The position numbers and the translations under genes were made by a program. This document shows, piece by piece, positions 37,074 to 49,762 of a stretch of 64,000 nucleotides of DNA. The notes beneath the pieces are model-generated. The model did no database searches and was not told the DNA's origin. It saw only the letters and a list, made by a program, of their open reading frames with translations. The first letter of the stretch is position 1. The number at the start of each line of letters is the position of its first letter. The stretch comes from Hymenolepis diminuta (lineage: Eukaryota > Platyhelminthes > Cestoda > Cyclophyllidea > Hymenolepididae), in contig CAADRB010000059.1 in assembly GCA_900708905.1 (NCBI GenBank), positions 743,104 through 807,103 on the forward strand, given 5' to 3'.

Positions 37074-40000
37074 TCAATCTGACGACGAAGCACGGGATTC
37101 TCCATCGGAGTCCGAGGTGGAATTGCGACGACGTCGACGACTTTCAATCTCAAAAGCCGCGTAGGTCACCTTTTTCCCTACCAAGAAGTCCCAGTCGCCG
37201 ATTTCCATCCTTCGGTAGTTGGAAAGTTTGAACTCCTTCAAAATTTCATGATTCCCGTGAGCCTTCGAATCCTAGACAAAAATTTGATTAGTCACACTCT
37301 CTGTTGTAGTTCTCTTGAGAGAAGTGTTTTTTAACTAACCGAGTCCGAAATTAAAGTGCAGATGAATGAACTGGGTCCGAAGACATCGAGGACATTTGCA
37401 ATGAAGTTAGTGTAATCTTCCATAGCTTCGTTTGTTTCCACACTCACATAAGAGAACTCAGGCTCAGGAGTGACATGGATTGTAAAGTATTCATCCTGGA
37501 AAGAACAAAAGAAATGTGTAACTTAGTTGAGGATAATGTGCAGAGTGTTGGATATTTTCCATCGGTCATTTCCAATTCAATAGGACTGAAACTCCAGGTG
37601 TTACTTGCATCAAATCCGTTTTCTTAAGGTTTAACGACTACATTAAAAAACCACTTTTCTGAAGGGTTCTAAGAGATGAAGATTGATATAAAAAATTTGC
37701 AGCCCACCAAACAGCATGGATATGTATGACCGAGTGACCCCAAAATCTCACAGCCATTCGTGAAACTAACTTCTAATTGTGTGAATGACTGGTATTCCCA
37801 AAATAGACACAGCAAACACAGCAGAAAATGGCGACGCCTCGATTAGGTACTTAAAACTCGCATACAATCATGTTTTAAGGGCGTGCTCAACAAATAATTC
37901 CTTGATATGGAAATTGACACATGAGAGATCCATCATTTGAGTCCTGCGCCTTTCTTCACATAAACAAAATCCGGTAAACATGTAACCACGTAATAGCGCT
38001 AAGTGTTTAAACAAATTTCTCACAAACGATAATAGTTAAAAAATGTCATCTCTGCGAACAAGAAACGCCAACTCGCTATTGGTGGGTGGTCAAGGTCAAA
38101 ACTGGCGCTGCAAAGCTGTTTCTGCCTTTCTATTAACACAATGTGAATAATATATGTACAACTTACGGCTTTCATGACTCCGTTAACCGAATAACCACAG
38201 GGTTCGAAGAGAAAATCCCCGATGTTTGCACCAGGAAATAGACCATGGATGCCTGAACGCTAGAGAAATCATATGAAAAAGACTAATTAATTTTAACATC
38301 AAATAAATTAGTGGGAAGAGAGGATCTAAAGTTCGGCACTTACTCGGGTTGCTTCCTCAGGGGAGCCCGAGTTTCTCGCATAGAAGGTTTCCATCTTGGC
38401 TGGACTCAGACCTCGCATCATAAGCTATGAAAAATATATACAAATAACCCGTTAGCCGGCGTTAAATTGAATTTATAAAAATGTAACGGGAAGAACGATT
38501 ACAAAATAAAAAACTGAACCCTAGATAAAACTAATATTCCATAAACTCAAATTGACCTTTATTTCCTTTACTACTAGTCCTGAAAGGGCAAAAATAAATG
38601 CCGAACTTTTGTACCTCTAAAATGACGAAATATCCTGGCTAAGTGACATTATTTACGAGTCTTAAAAGATTAGGAAATTTTAGATTCAACTCTGAGCACT
38701 ACCACATTCAATAAATTAGAAAAATAAATTACTGTCAGTCCTCAATTTCAATAAGCACTTCATTAGAAATCGGTCAACAGCCCAAACTCCCGTCAGTAAC
38801 GATTATTTTGAACTTTTCCATAGGAAGTAAAGACGAGGTCCTAATTATTCCAGAAAACCCTATTCTAGGGTTTACATCATAGCAGAATAAATAAGGATAA
38901 TAAGAGTGAGTCTATGTGTGTAGCAGCTACGTTCACAAAACATGCGAGTCCATTCAACCAATCAAAATGAGGGAATTGAGAACGGCTTTGTGCCACCGTG
39001 TTACGGACAGGCCTTTGATGAAAGCGAGCAATGCTTTAATGCGACGTTAAAGCAAGGCAAAGAAATCGGAGGTCCGTTGCAAGATTATTAACCTCCCACT
39101 AAAGCAAATTCATAGTTGTGGCGATAACAGGATCAGTTCAATTATTTAATTGCTTACATAATGAATGAATGATTAGTTGATGTGCTGAAGGGAATTTGCT
39201 TACTAGTAGAGAAATTATAGAGAAGTTCATTAACGTCAACTGTCATCGTTTACATCAGCATGACTTAGCGCAGTGTAACCTCAAAGCATGAAAATCTGCG
39301 GAATAATGCAAAATAATCGCATGCATTAAGATATACACCGAAAATAAGGAACACAATACCACTTAAGTTAAGATCATGGAGACTATATTAACAATTGTTC
39401 ATGAACATACCTCAAGCGTTTGACCAGGAGGCTCCCTTAAAATTCCAGGGGTCGACTGGCCACAATATAAGTGCCTAAAATGGGAAAAGTATAATTTTTG
39501 TTTTTGAAATGCGCAGGATAAGACGCTTAAAGAAGTGCTTACCAGCGATTGCTACTCATGCTCCCGAATGTGCGTCTAACTCCCGCTAGAGATGGGAAAA
39601 TGATAATAACGAAACAAGGGAATAAATTAAAAAAAGATAATGACTCACTATTCTTGTAGAGCAAGTCAAGACGAGCGACCTAAAATAAGAAAAGAAGATA
39701 ACAAAAATATACATGAACGATTCATATTGACTGCATTAACAAACCTCTGAGTCGAAATCTTGATATACTTCTTCCTGTTGATCAGGAAACAAGAATGAGC
39801 AATGTGAATAATACGTCTAAAGCGAAAGAGAAGGATAAGAATCAATAGAACATAAGAGGTGATAAGAATATTACATGCACATACTATATGATGCTTAAAC
39901 CCGAGACTGCCTGCAAGTTCAATGAGTGGTTCTACCGTCTCCAAAAGTCGCGTTTTACCACAAGTTTTGAGAATAATGCGATTGTTTGTAATAAAGAGGC

Positions 40001-40292
40001 TGCTTTCGCTAAAAACATAAGTGTTACGTCTCAAAAAAAAAACGATCGTACCTTAACACGAAGCTCAATTGCCTCTCGTTACTATGTTCTTTGACAATGG
40101 TGCAACAGGCACGATTTAGGATATGCTCGATATCTCTCCTAAGAAGACAATGGCAGATGAATATAAACAGAACACATACCTAGACATACTTCGAAGATCT
40201 AGATTACTTGAACCCGCGCCAGTTTCGTCAAAGAACCAAATTTCGAGGAGTTTTTCGGCTCCCTCGTAATTTTGTTGACAATTAGAAGGCAT
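37074..40292 (-). CDS. AMD1: S-adenosylmethionine decarboxylase proenzyme
   Basis: Makes decarboxylated S-adenosylmethionine, the aminopropyl donor for spermidine and spermine. Exons are 40292-40180, 40138-40052, 40008-39885, 39816-39745, 39679-39649, 39585-39543, 39474-39411, 38424-38344, 38259-38167, 37495-37340 and 37271-37074. They total 1062 nt, 353 residues (human enzyme 334). Key sites are present: Glu10 and Glu13 in EGAEKLLEIWF; the self-cleavage site L-S-E-S-S, with Ser69 as the pyruvoyl precursor; Cys83 in LKTCG; Ser229 in CGYS; His243 and Glu247 in TIHVTPEPEFSYV. The Ser codon just before the cleavage Glu is split by a 43-bp intron. The C-terminus adds a run of Arg and a Ser/Asp-rich tail (RRRRRNSTSDSDGESRASSS). 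ATG 40292 is preferred over ATG 40322 because it fits the family's N-terminal length. Confidence 0.95.
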
Positions 40293-42030
40293 TATAGTAG
40301 TACTTCTGTCGAAAAAAAACATGAGGTTTATATAAACGACTACAGTTCACATTACTATTAAAGAATAAAATCAACGATTACCACACTTAGCGAAGAACTA
40401 AACACCAGTCAACACAAATACATAAAACAAAACACATACTATATAGGAGACGCTAACTGAACATGCACTTCAGCCAGGAGACGAGAATATATACTGTTCC
40501 GAAACGATGCGTGGCTGAAGGGGGAATTTTTCGACCAACCAAACCAAACGCCAAACGTAAAATCGTCCACATGGATTTGCGCGCCAACTGATTTAACAAG
40601 TTGTCGAGCCTTTATAAACCAACAGAGTCAAATTTCTAGAAATTATATATCCTGTAATAGAATTTTCCTTAAATGTTTTAAATCTCTGTATTTTACAGCA
40701 AATTTTTATTTTTAATATGCCGGTAATAATTTACGTGAGTTGTTTTTCAGTATTAGTTGATATTAGATATTATATTCAATAATGAATGAAACAAGATATA
40801 TTTGTATTTAATTTTTGCTTCTGATAAATAATGCATAATAGATCCGCACAATATTCCTGTCTAAATCTTAACGAGGCCAAACAACCATATCTCAATCAAC
40901 ATGTTGAAGGAAAGACAGATCAGCAATCTGACAACATATTTCATACTTTCCAAACGTAAATTATGTTTCACTCAAAAATTTTAAAAATTGAAATATGATT
41001 ATTTCTATAATAAATGTGTATTTTTCATAATGCTACTTAAATTTCTTCTAGATTTACGGATATTATTTGATCCTAAATGAATATTTAAGTTCAGATTTAT
41101 CCGCACGTGATGGTCAGTTAATTCAATTGTTAAAAACCTAGAAAGGTTTTGTTTAATATTGCATTTGTATTCATGAAGAACTTTAATCGAAATCCCTGCA
41201 ATCGAAAGATTTATAAAAATAGTTTTATTTATTGTATCCGATCCTTTTAAGAGTTAGTTTTAGACCACCAATTTGAGTATCATTACAAAGTAAATCATGT
41301 GTTTATAATTAAATGCTTATAGCTGAATTACTTGCAAACATCAAATATATAGAAATCATTATGTCAAATTTTTGCTTCGTTAAACAATTTAGAAAAAGTT
41401 CATTGTTTTTACGATGCAAGTGAAATTATGTCATACATCGAATCTCTTCGGGGGAAAGGAGGTAGTACAAAGTTAATTTCATATTTTTTTGCAAAGTAAT
41501 CTCCCCGCTGTTCCTGTGTCAGTAAGCGGAAAATTTTAATAGTGTAATCAAAGAAATTTTCATTTTATTGAATATGTCTGTGATAGAAAACTTCCATGCT
41601 ATAGGTCAGAGCGCAATTTCCCTCATTTTATTCATATTCCAGCAAATATGACCTCGCCCTAATTATTCGATGTGAAAAGCGAAATATCCGACTAAATAAT
41701 GAGATGTACTTATTCACTAACAACGCTCATTAATTTTTTTTCATACGCGCTTCACTCTTCATTTATCCTCGTTCCTATATATAAGGCAGTTTTTTTTCAC
41801 GTATATGTGATTTTCATTACAAAAAAACCAGATACTATTATGTTATGTCCTTTTTGTATCTTCCGTTAGCTACTACTACTTGTGGCGCCCTAGGCAGTAA
41901 GGTAATAAAATGAAACACGCTTAATAGGAACTGTGATATGGTCATCCTTATTAGTTTATTTCCCCTGTTTTTTTCTCTTCGAGCCATGATATTGGGTCGT
42001 CACTTTGCATTCAAATTGTACTTGTCAGCC
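40293..42030. other. Intergenic, upstream of AMD1
   Basis: Very AT-rich. I see no gene or named repeat. Confidence 0.5.
40327..40336 (-). promoter_or_regulatory. Possible TATA box of the AMD1 gene
   Basis: TTTATATAAA lies about 35 bp upstream of the chosen ATG. If used, it would imply a very short 5' leader. It is palindromic in AT-rich DNA, so chance occurrence is quite possible. Confidence 0.25.
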
Positions 42031-42332
42031 TGTTATAATCTGCTCTTCTCCATAGGATACCGTAACCGACTCTTTGATTCCCTAAGACATTGCACTAGCT
42101 ACAAACACGACTCAACAAAACCACAATACAAAACGGCTCAAACCACTACATCAACACAAGACACACGTTTTCGTTTCGATAGGCCGATTTACATTCCTCG
42201 CCATTTACAATCGTAATGTAAATAAATTCGTTCAAATTAAGGGGTTTTAGAAGAAGCAGGAATTAAAAGGAGGAAAATAAATATTCTTACATATGATATT
42301 ATTTAGGGAAAAATATTATTTTCTCATGTGTA
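42031..42332 (-). repeat. LTR-like repeat, left copy
   Basis: Shares GGATACCGTAACCGACTCTT, the GATTCCCTAAGACATTGCAC block, CGTTTTCGTTTCGATAGG and the AAAAATATTATTTTCT end with the copy at 44765-45048. Confidence 0.8.
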
Positions 42333-42651
42333 TTACGCCCGTTCGTAGATTTAATCGCCCGTCCGTCTTTGTCGTGAGATCAATCGGGAGACCAGGGAAA
42401 TGCCATCAAGTTCTGGTGGTACATGGAGAATAATATCTTGATCATTTCTTTCGCGTCGTTACACCTCATCGGGGATCGTAGCTGTTCGGGAGTTAGAGAA
42501 CTGTGAGATATAGAACACAAAAATTTCTAGTATCAAGACTATTTAAAGAATGGTATCTGAATTGTTTGTGATCGCGAAATCAAGTGTCCATTCCGTTCTC
42601 CACGTCCTAGATATCGCCGCCATGTGGTTTGGTGATTATGGCAGCTGTGCA

Positions 42652-43608
42652 TTAGTGATTTAAATTATCATTGAGGGTATGCACGAGATCGATCACACTA
42701 TATGCTTGCATCGGGTCACAATTTGTGGGAATACGAAGTTGTTCTGATAACGACATCTCTTCACACGCTGTTCTTAAATCGTGATCTCTAAATTCTGCTG
42801 CAGGGCGGATTGTCCTAACACGGTGAGAGATCTCCTCTGCTGAATAATCGATCAATCGGAGCAAGATTAGGCAAAATGTAGGTTCGAACTGTGTAATTGG
42901 GTCCGTAATAAGTGTTTATGGGAAATAGAAATAACTGATTTGCTTGTTGTCGGCGAGAGTAGAGTAACATCGGACCCTTTCAAATGTGAATTTATTATAG
43001 TAGTGCATGTCGCACCTTTAGTGTGTCTGGAGTAATAAGTTAGAGCTGAGTCCTGGGAGAATCTGGTTTCGGCGATTGAATATGAATAGAAGGATGAGGG
43101 ATTTCGGCAACATGTAGACACTGGTGGCATCTTCTCACAAGATTTTCCACACTCGTAGATTCGAGAGTAGATGTTTGGTGGTTTTCATTTTTGTCATGGG
43201 AACTGTTAAGGTTTATCTCATCGATCTAGTCTAGGCCCATTAGGTTAATACTTCAATCAGTAACGTAGCACTCCTTGAAGATCGTCTTCTCCAGGAATGC
43301 AGCCTCGCACCTCATCGCTACGTAGAGTTGCACAATATTAGATATCGGAGCCAGCTTTGCCTCGCCTGAGTTAAAGCTCTCTTGTTTTGTGGGTTTTGCC
43401 CCGTTGAACTGTTTGTAGAAGATTCTCGGTAGAAGTCTTCTTTGTGGTTATTGTCATTGAAGTTTTGGCAGCGACGTCTTCTGCAGGAAAGTCTCGATAG
43501 TGACGACGTCCTTCGCAAAATCGGCATTTTGGGAGTGACTGCTTCTGCCATCGTTGGATACTTGTCGGACAGGAAGTGAATTCCCTTGGTTGATGGATAG
43601 TAGGTCAT
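42652..43608 (-). pseudogene. Broken open frames inside the LTR-like element
   Basis: Three consecutive minus-strand frames lie at 43608-43318, 43130-42867 and 42864-42652. The last reads SAEEISHRVRTIRPAAEF and continues with protein-like composition. The first begins near MAEAV and carries an Arg/Cys-rich run (LSCRRRRCQN). They could be remnants of a gag-type gene, but no zinc knuckle or catalytic motif is visible. Confidence 0.25.
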
Positions 43609-43949
43609 TTTCAGGTGCTTTTAAGTGAAACACTCGTGGTTAACAGTCCTCCAGAAGATTCGTGTCTGTGACGAGGCTTCTTGACATCGGGTTTCTTATC
43701 TAAGAGGAACATGTGTCTGAATCGAATCTAAGCAAGACAGGGAGATCGAAGACCAAGAATAAAAATGAGACCTCTGAATTAGTTTTTGGAAACTAGCGCA
43801 AAGTCGGTTAAAAATACCTACATAATAGTGAACATTTTCATCTTCACTTATAGTCAAGTTGAAAAGAAAAATGTTGTTACTGAATTTACTGATAAATTCC
43901 TTCAAGTCTCCGAAATTTCTATCGTTGTAATCACTAATCGCTAAAATTA

Positions 43950-44425
43950 ATTATCTCGTCTTCATAGTGACGTGTGAAATAGTTAACCTTTCTTTTGACC
44001 CCAAGCACTCCGTGGATAAACATCGGGTGTCCTCATGTGGCCTATTTTTATCGATTGGAATAAGCTAACTAAGTGTTATTCGGATGATGGACACAGAGGA
44101 CAGTATCACCAAGGCAATGTTTCGGTAATCAGCCTTTTCTGTTCAATGCTATCCATCCTTTTCCTACAGTCGTCCCGTTCAATCAAAAGCACACTTACCA
44201 TTATATCCTCACACGAGAGACGATTATAAATGGACTTCAATACACACGCACAGAACACGTACAACAAAACTTTCGCCTGACAGACACATCCTGTTTCGTT
44301 GTCTTCTAATCCTCTCTCTTCCTCAGTTCTTTCCTTCCCTTGGGAGTCTGTACTGTGGTTTGTTCAATACATCTTGATCTAATCAATTCTTGGTCTTCTG
44401 CTTCATTGCTGTTAGCCTTTACTAA
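43950..44425 (-). repeat. Dispersed 0.45 kb repeat, copy b
   Basis: Read on the minus strand it matches the copy at 53.44 kb in order: a TGTATTGAACAAACC segment, a TTTATAATCG segment, AACGGGACGACTGTAGGAAA, and AGTGCTTGGGGTCAAA-AGAAAGGTTAA at the end. It lies inside the LTR-like element at 42.03-45.05 kb. Confidence 0.7.
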
Positions 44426-44764
44426 TCACAACATCACCAACGACCGAACCTAACTTACTGATCATCTTTTCATGGGTTAGATCGGCAGGATCCATCGGCT
44501 GAAAGAAGGACGGAAGTAGGTAATTCATGAAGCAGCATAGTAATTATTGTGGTGTGGGGGAGATCTCCCATAAATATCACTGTGTTGAGTATACCATTTT
44601 GCAAATGTTTCAACTGTAAGAGGATTATGATATACCAACATTTTTCTTGGAGTCTTAGGGTTCCATTGTAGACGTTGAGAAATTCATCTAATTTAAGATA
44701 TTTCTCATGACTGAAAAGATTCGGGCTTCCATGTCCGGGTAATTCGATAACTGCGTTGCTATAC

Positions 44765-45048
44765 TGTTATGATCTGATCTGCTCTATAGGATACCGTAAC
44801 CGACTCTTTGATTCCCTAAGACATTGCACTATTTACAAACACGACTCGACAACACCACGATACACAACAACTCAAACCACTATAACACAAGACGCACGTT
44901 TTCGTTTCGATAGGTCGATTTATATTCTGCTCCATTTACAACCGTTACGTAAAAAAATTCGTTAGAATAAAGGGGGATTAAAAGGTGGAAAACAACGAAT
45001 CTTACATATAAGATTTATTTTGGGAAAAATTTTATTTTCTTATATGCA
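44765..45048 (-). repeat. LTR-like repeat, right copy
   Basis: Direct repeat of 42031-42332 along its whole length, with scattered substitutions and small indels. Confidence 0.8.
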
Positions 45049-45119
45049 ATACAATCAATTATCGGTTGTCACTTCAAGCTACGTGTTCTAGAATTTAAAG
45101 CAGCTCTAATCGTAAATAA

Positions 45120-45380
45120 AGTTACTTTCGAAGCTAGACCAACTTAGTCTTGAAATCCCTTCACTGAACTATTAATCTTCCTAAGGCTTACAGGCAACAA
45201 CAGCTCTGAGAGAGGGCAATCCGGATTGTGAGGAACATGCGAAATGAGATACGATAAAGCAGTTGACTGATTTCGCGTTCTTTGTTTATTAACAATTAGA
45301 ATGGAGGTATGAATCAATATGGAGGAGTACAAAGAGAGATTGGGCAAGCCTATGAGTCAGCGTGGGCAGGTACTACAAAT
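45120..45380. repeat. Dispersed repeat family 3, copy e
   Basis: Shares TCCGGATTGT, an ATGCGAAATG-like segment, GATAAAGCAGT, GATTTCGCGTT and a final AGGTACTACAA-like stretch with 59540-59750. Both minus strands encode the same phrase with substitutions (STALSYLISHVPHNPD here). Confidence 0.6.
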
Positions 45381-48300
45381 TCTTCCATTTACCGCCTGTA
45401 AGTTATCTCAATTTCCAGATATTAATACACTATTTATGCTCGGCATTTATGATTATTGAAGCTCCTATGATCCCCAAGGCTTTAATCCTCTCACTTTCCA
45501 CCATGAAAGCAAGTGTTAACAGTGAAGTGAATTTTTCTAACTGATGTTTCATAACTAACATTTAAATAAATATTTCGATTGAAAATTTTGAAAATTAGTA
45601 TTCTGATATGATGAAAAGCACACCCGGTCCGGGCCTGATTCATCGAAGGTGCTAGAAGCTTGATAGGCGCAAATTGTGCTTAATGCCAGTGCTCAAATTA
45701 CGGGCTCAAATTCGTTAAATTGAAGGAATCTCCACAATAAGTGGTCGTAGCCATTCATTTGTAACCATTTCCATTATCAACTTATCTAAATAAAAACAGT
45801 CTTGATAAATAAAGAGCGAAGTGATCGGACTTCGCATTCTGAAAAAAATGTCACCGTTAGTCATCATCTCTGGGTCTGGACGGCAGATAGAATCAAGAAA
45901 GCCACAGGGAAAAGCAACTTTAAATGATTAGTGTCACTTACTTTGGATCTGGCGTACCCAAATCCATTGAAACTCAAAACGTTGACGTACTTATTGATCG
46001 TTAGTAGTAGTATTATGAATTTCATCCAGCGGCTAAAATGTGAAATAGAGTTAAGTCATAACTTAATGGCCTGTCAGTTTGGGGGTGGAGAAATCGGAGG
46101 TAGCGCTAACCTCGGAGCCTGGACATCCAAATTCAGATATTTTCAATTGGACTGATCCGAAATTAAATCCTCCCTCCCATCTCATCATCTCGTCTGTTCT
46201 CCGTGTCCAAAATCAGCCCTAGTTGGGGTTTTGTTATCTATCTACAAACCAAAAGCGCAAATTCTCATTTGTCTTTCTCTTTGTTTTGTGAGTTACCAGG
46301 AGAAACAAGTTATTAAGGCACTCACTTTCTTAAGATTTTGCGGGCAGTGTCAGTCAATGTTGAAAGGCCATCGAAAACCTAAGTGTGGTATCCGGGCTCT
46401 CAGTGTCGGTCGGCATGATAAACTCTCCTTGAGACACAAATAATTGAGCATGATTCACCTCCCCTATCCCCAAATGTGTCTATTTTGTCTATCTAATCAG
46501 CTGTAATTGGTATAATATAAAATATATTTGAACTAAACCAAATGTGCTCTCTCTGGGGTCTTCTGGAGTTTTGTGTAGTTACCAGTATGTCACATTTCTA
46601 CACTTATTGCATCCAAACCAGAGGGAAGACAGACACAAACTGAGTAGGTTCTTGCGTTAGTAATACCAAAAGATAAAATATTCCAGTCGAAAAGACAAAT
46701 ATCTTGCCGTGCTCAGTAGGTGGAATGTCGATTTCATGTAATAAATATGAAACTTCCATGACAGCGCCGTGATAGGTCATGACATGACCAAATTACTCGG
46801 TATTTATGAATTGCCCCATCGTTAGACCAAGCATATTGAGGCACATCAATGATAGAAATTCGCCATCATCAATGATTGTTTTATCAAATGAAAATGACGA
46901 TACTCCATCGGAATGCATCAAGATCCCTGATTTTACCCCATTGTTGTGTAAGATATTGTGATAAGACCTGATTTTCCAAAGTGCCAACTACAGAAACCGA
47001 TTCCTAAATTCCTGGCTGATTTCAGTAGAAATTTAACTATATAATAGACCATATTCACCCTGTTTAGTATAGTGAATTGGGAAACGTGTCACATCTACCT
47101 GTTCTGATTGTCAAAAACTAGCTAGTAGGCATAGTAACCATAAAGTTCATCTAGAAAAAAGCTTTACCAATCAGTTTTAGTGAAAACTTACTCATGACTG
47201 CATGTAGATTTAGTCCAACCTTCTGTCTATCTACTTCAACTTGATCTATGAATTACTCGTCTATCGGCTTTTAAGCTGTTCATCGATTCTTCGACGCAAT
47301 CAAGCTTCCACATGTGGAACTTCCTCTTCTCTGTAACGTAAAAAAAACTTCAACTCTACTGGTTACCGCCTTCTCTCTGTTCTCTCCGATTAGAAAAATT
47401 CTGCCAACATTCTCTCCTCTGGTAACATTAATCGTAACGTAGACTGCAAACTCTTCCTTTTTATTCATACATTTCATGGGTTAGATAAATAGTATGTCAA
47501 ACATTAAGGTCCAGGGGACAAAGATAAGCGACGTTAGCCAAATTTGCTATCGAACATCCTTCGCGAAGTCATTCTAATTTTTGAATCTTATCGATTTTCC
47601 TAAAACTTCGTCCTTCTAATGTGCATTTTCGCGGATTTCTTCAAATTCATTAATACCTGGGCCTCATATACAACATTACTAACTCTAGTAATATGTAGAT
47701 TTTTTTAGATATTGTAAAGTGAGACTCAGTTTTAACTTTAACAGTAATTGAGTTGATTTCTAGTTGAAAATTTAGTCTCATCTTGAAAATGTGTTTATTC
47801 ACATCATAAAGTAAATGTTGACCCAACCTGGACAAACAGAGAAAAGACGCAATTTAGAAAGATGACAAACATACATCGTAAATGTCGCGTTGTTTGGGTA
47901 GCGGGCAGAACTCATGACGCCGTTATTCGGTGAGTAAGCAACGTGTAAGAGCACTCGTCATCTGTCGCCGCGTGTTTTTGGTAGTCTGGCATAACACTTA
48001 GTCGTGTGTAAGTTCCAGGCAGGTTAAAGCAAGACGATCTAGAGAGAATTTACTTTGGTACCACGCATAGTCAGGAGTTGCACCCATGAGAAAGAAATAA
48101 AAAGAGAACGACCTTTTTTACTCTCTAAAAAGAGGGAGTAATAAACAAAATTATGATACTAAAACCAGAGTTTAAATTTACTCAATCCTGAAAAAATAAT
48201 CGAATTTTGCTTTCACTTTATGTGATTCCCCAACTTTGTTGACATAAATTTTCAAAAATTCAGTTTTGAGAACAGCAACAAAATGTTGACAAGACTCGTC

Positions 48301-49282
48301 AAGGCGCAATTGCACAACTGATGCCTTTCTTTTGAGTTCATTTTAAGTTGAAGAGGCAAATTAAATCATGCGTTGAGTAGATCACCCTATTTGGATCTAG
48401 AAAGGAGCGTTCTGAGTTGAAATCAACATCTTATGTCGCAATTGGAGAAATTTAAGCAAAAAAATGCAAGTTCTGCAAGTTATTTGATCCCAAATATAAG
48501 AAAATATGAAGAGTTTCATTTGAGCTCCCTCTAAAAGTACACCTCCTGGTTAGGTTTCCTAAAACAAGATCAAGTTCATAAAAAGCGATCGAGAGACTCT
48601 CTTTTTTTGTTAATTTTTATAATCTAATTAAGCAACTAAGTCACGAGGTACGTGATGATCAAAAGTCTCCTCCGAAAGTCCTATTCTGGAAGATTTGGGA
48701 ACGATTAAAGCGCGTTTTAAGAAGAAAGGCTTGACAACTTCTATCCACTGTTTTTTTTTGAAGTATCACCATCTCCAAGGGAGTATTTTAGACACTAAAC
48801 TTGACAACCAGCTGCCAGTTTCATGGTTTTAATTGTCTGCCAGACTGTAACACACTCTGGGCACGAGGCATTTGAAAACTTTTCGGTTGGAAACAAACAG
48901 TTGTGTGGTGCGCAGAAAAATGTGTCGAATTAATAAAGCTGCATTTTCAGTCAACTTTAATTCTAGCTTTTCAACTTTTCCATTTTTGGGTAAAAAAAAA
49001 CCCACAAAGAAAGATGACAATTTTATCGATATCTGAAATAGGTGATCATTGGTTAGTAATAACTGATTTTCTTGCCAAAAAAGGTGATTCAAAATGAAAG
49101 TTTTATTATTAAATATGGATTTTATTAACGTCACACAGTGGAGCAATCGAGCATTAAATCATGTGCAAAAATTTGGCCGTCAGTAAAAAGAAACGAACTT
49201 TTTGATTCGCTGTGTATTGGACGGAAGAATTCTCAGGGAAATGTCTGCTTTCCATTATTATGTTTTCTAGAAAGTTAGTAGA
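45381..49282. other. Intergenic, nothing identified
   Basis: Only short open frames without motifs or convincing splice borders. Confidence 0.4.
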
Positions 49283-49762
49283 ATGGAAACCAAAGATATC
49301 GATCGTGAAGGTCGTGGCTTAGAACATCCTCTTCGGTGGGAGACTAGCTATGAAGATGATTGAAGGTATTCAATTGTATCTTCACAATCACGGACTTTAC
49401 AATCCAGTTCGAATTCGTTTGATAGCGGAAGAAGCCAAAGAGCGTGTTGAGCTGATCTTTAAGATAGGGTAGTGGTGGCACTTCCAATTTCCAAATTACA
49501 GTCTCAGATCACTGACTGAGTCAAGAAAATGATCGATTTTTAGAAAATACGTAGAAGATTCTCAGAGAATTTCTTCATTACTGTCCTCTGAGTGTGATAT
49601 GAAGAAAATTTTCTATGAGGGATCATAGGAAAATACGAAAGAATAGTTCATCTGTATGCAAGAGTTGATGGTGTATTACGTACTCTGAATGCTGCAGTAG
49701 TTTGTAGATCAAGTTCTCACAGGAATCAGAGTCAGAGAGATGTTTGTTCAGCAACGAAATAA
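49283..49762 (+). pseudogene. Frameshifted remnant of an intron-containing gene
   Basis: Starting at ATG 49283, METKDIDREGRGLEHP is open to a stop at 49361. Another frame takes over from about 49340 (LAMKMIEGIQLYLHNHGLYN) to a donor at 49469. A 75-bp GT-AG intron (49469-49543) joins it in phase to KYVEDSQRISSLLSSECDMK. Near 49618 a further shift leads into GKYERIVHLYARVDGVLRTL, open to 49762. Two frame changes plus a preserved intron indicate a decayed duplicated gene, not a retrocopy. Short coding-like pieces continue to about 50.04 kb. Family not recognised. A working gene using splicing I did not see remains possible. Confidence 0.4.

Larger units (their letters stand above)
42031..45048 (-). 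mobile_element. Candidate degraded LTR element
   Basis: Two direct repeats of about 300 bp (42031-42332 and 44765-45048) flank 2.4 kb. Read on the minus strand each repeat ends in ATAACA, and the right-hand one starts TGCATATAAG, giving TG...CA termini. A TATA-like ATATAAAT lies inside the repeat on that strand. The internal part has broken minus-strand open frames (42652-43905) and another repeat (43.95-44.43 kb). I found no reverse transcriptase, integrase, clear primer-binding site or matching target duplication, so it would be old or non-autonomous. Confidence 0.4.

Noticed and set aside
40293..40322. Upstream ATG of AMD1 at 40322
   Set aside because: It would add ten residues not found in the family. 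The ATG at 40292 fits the human N-terminus.
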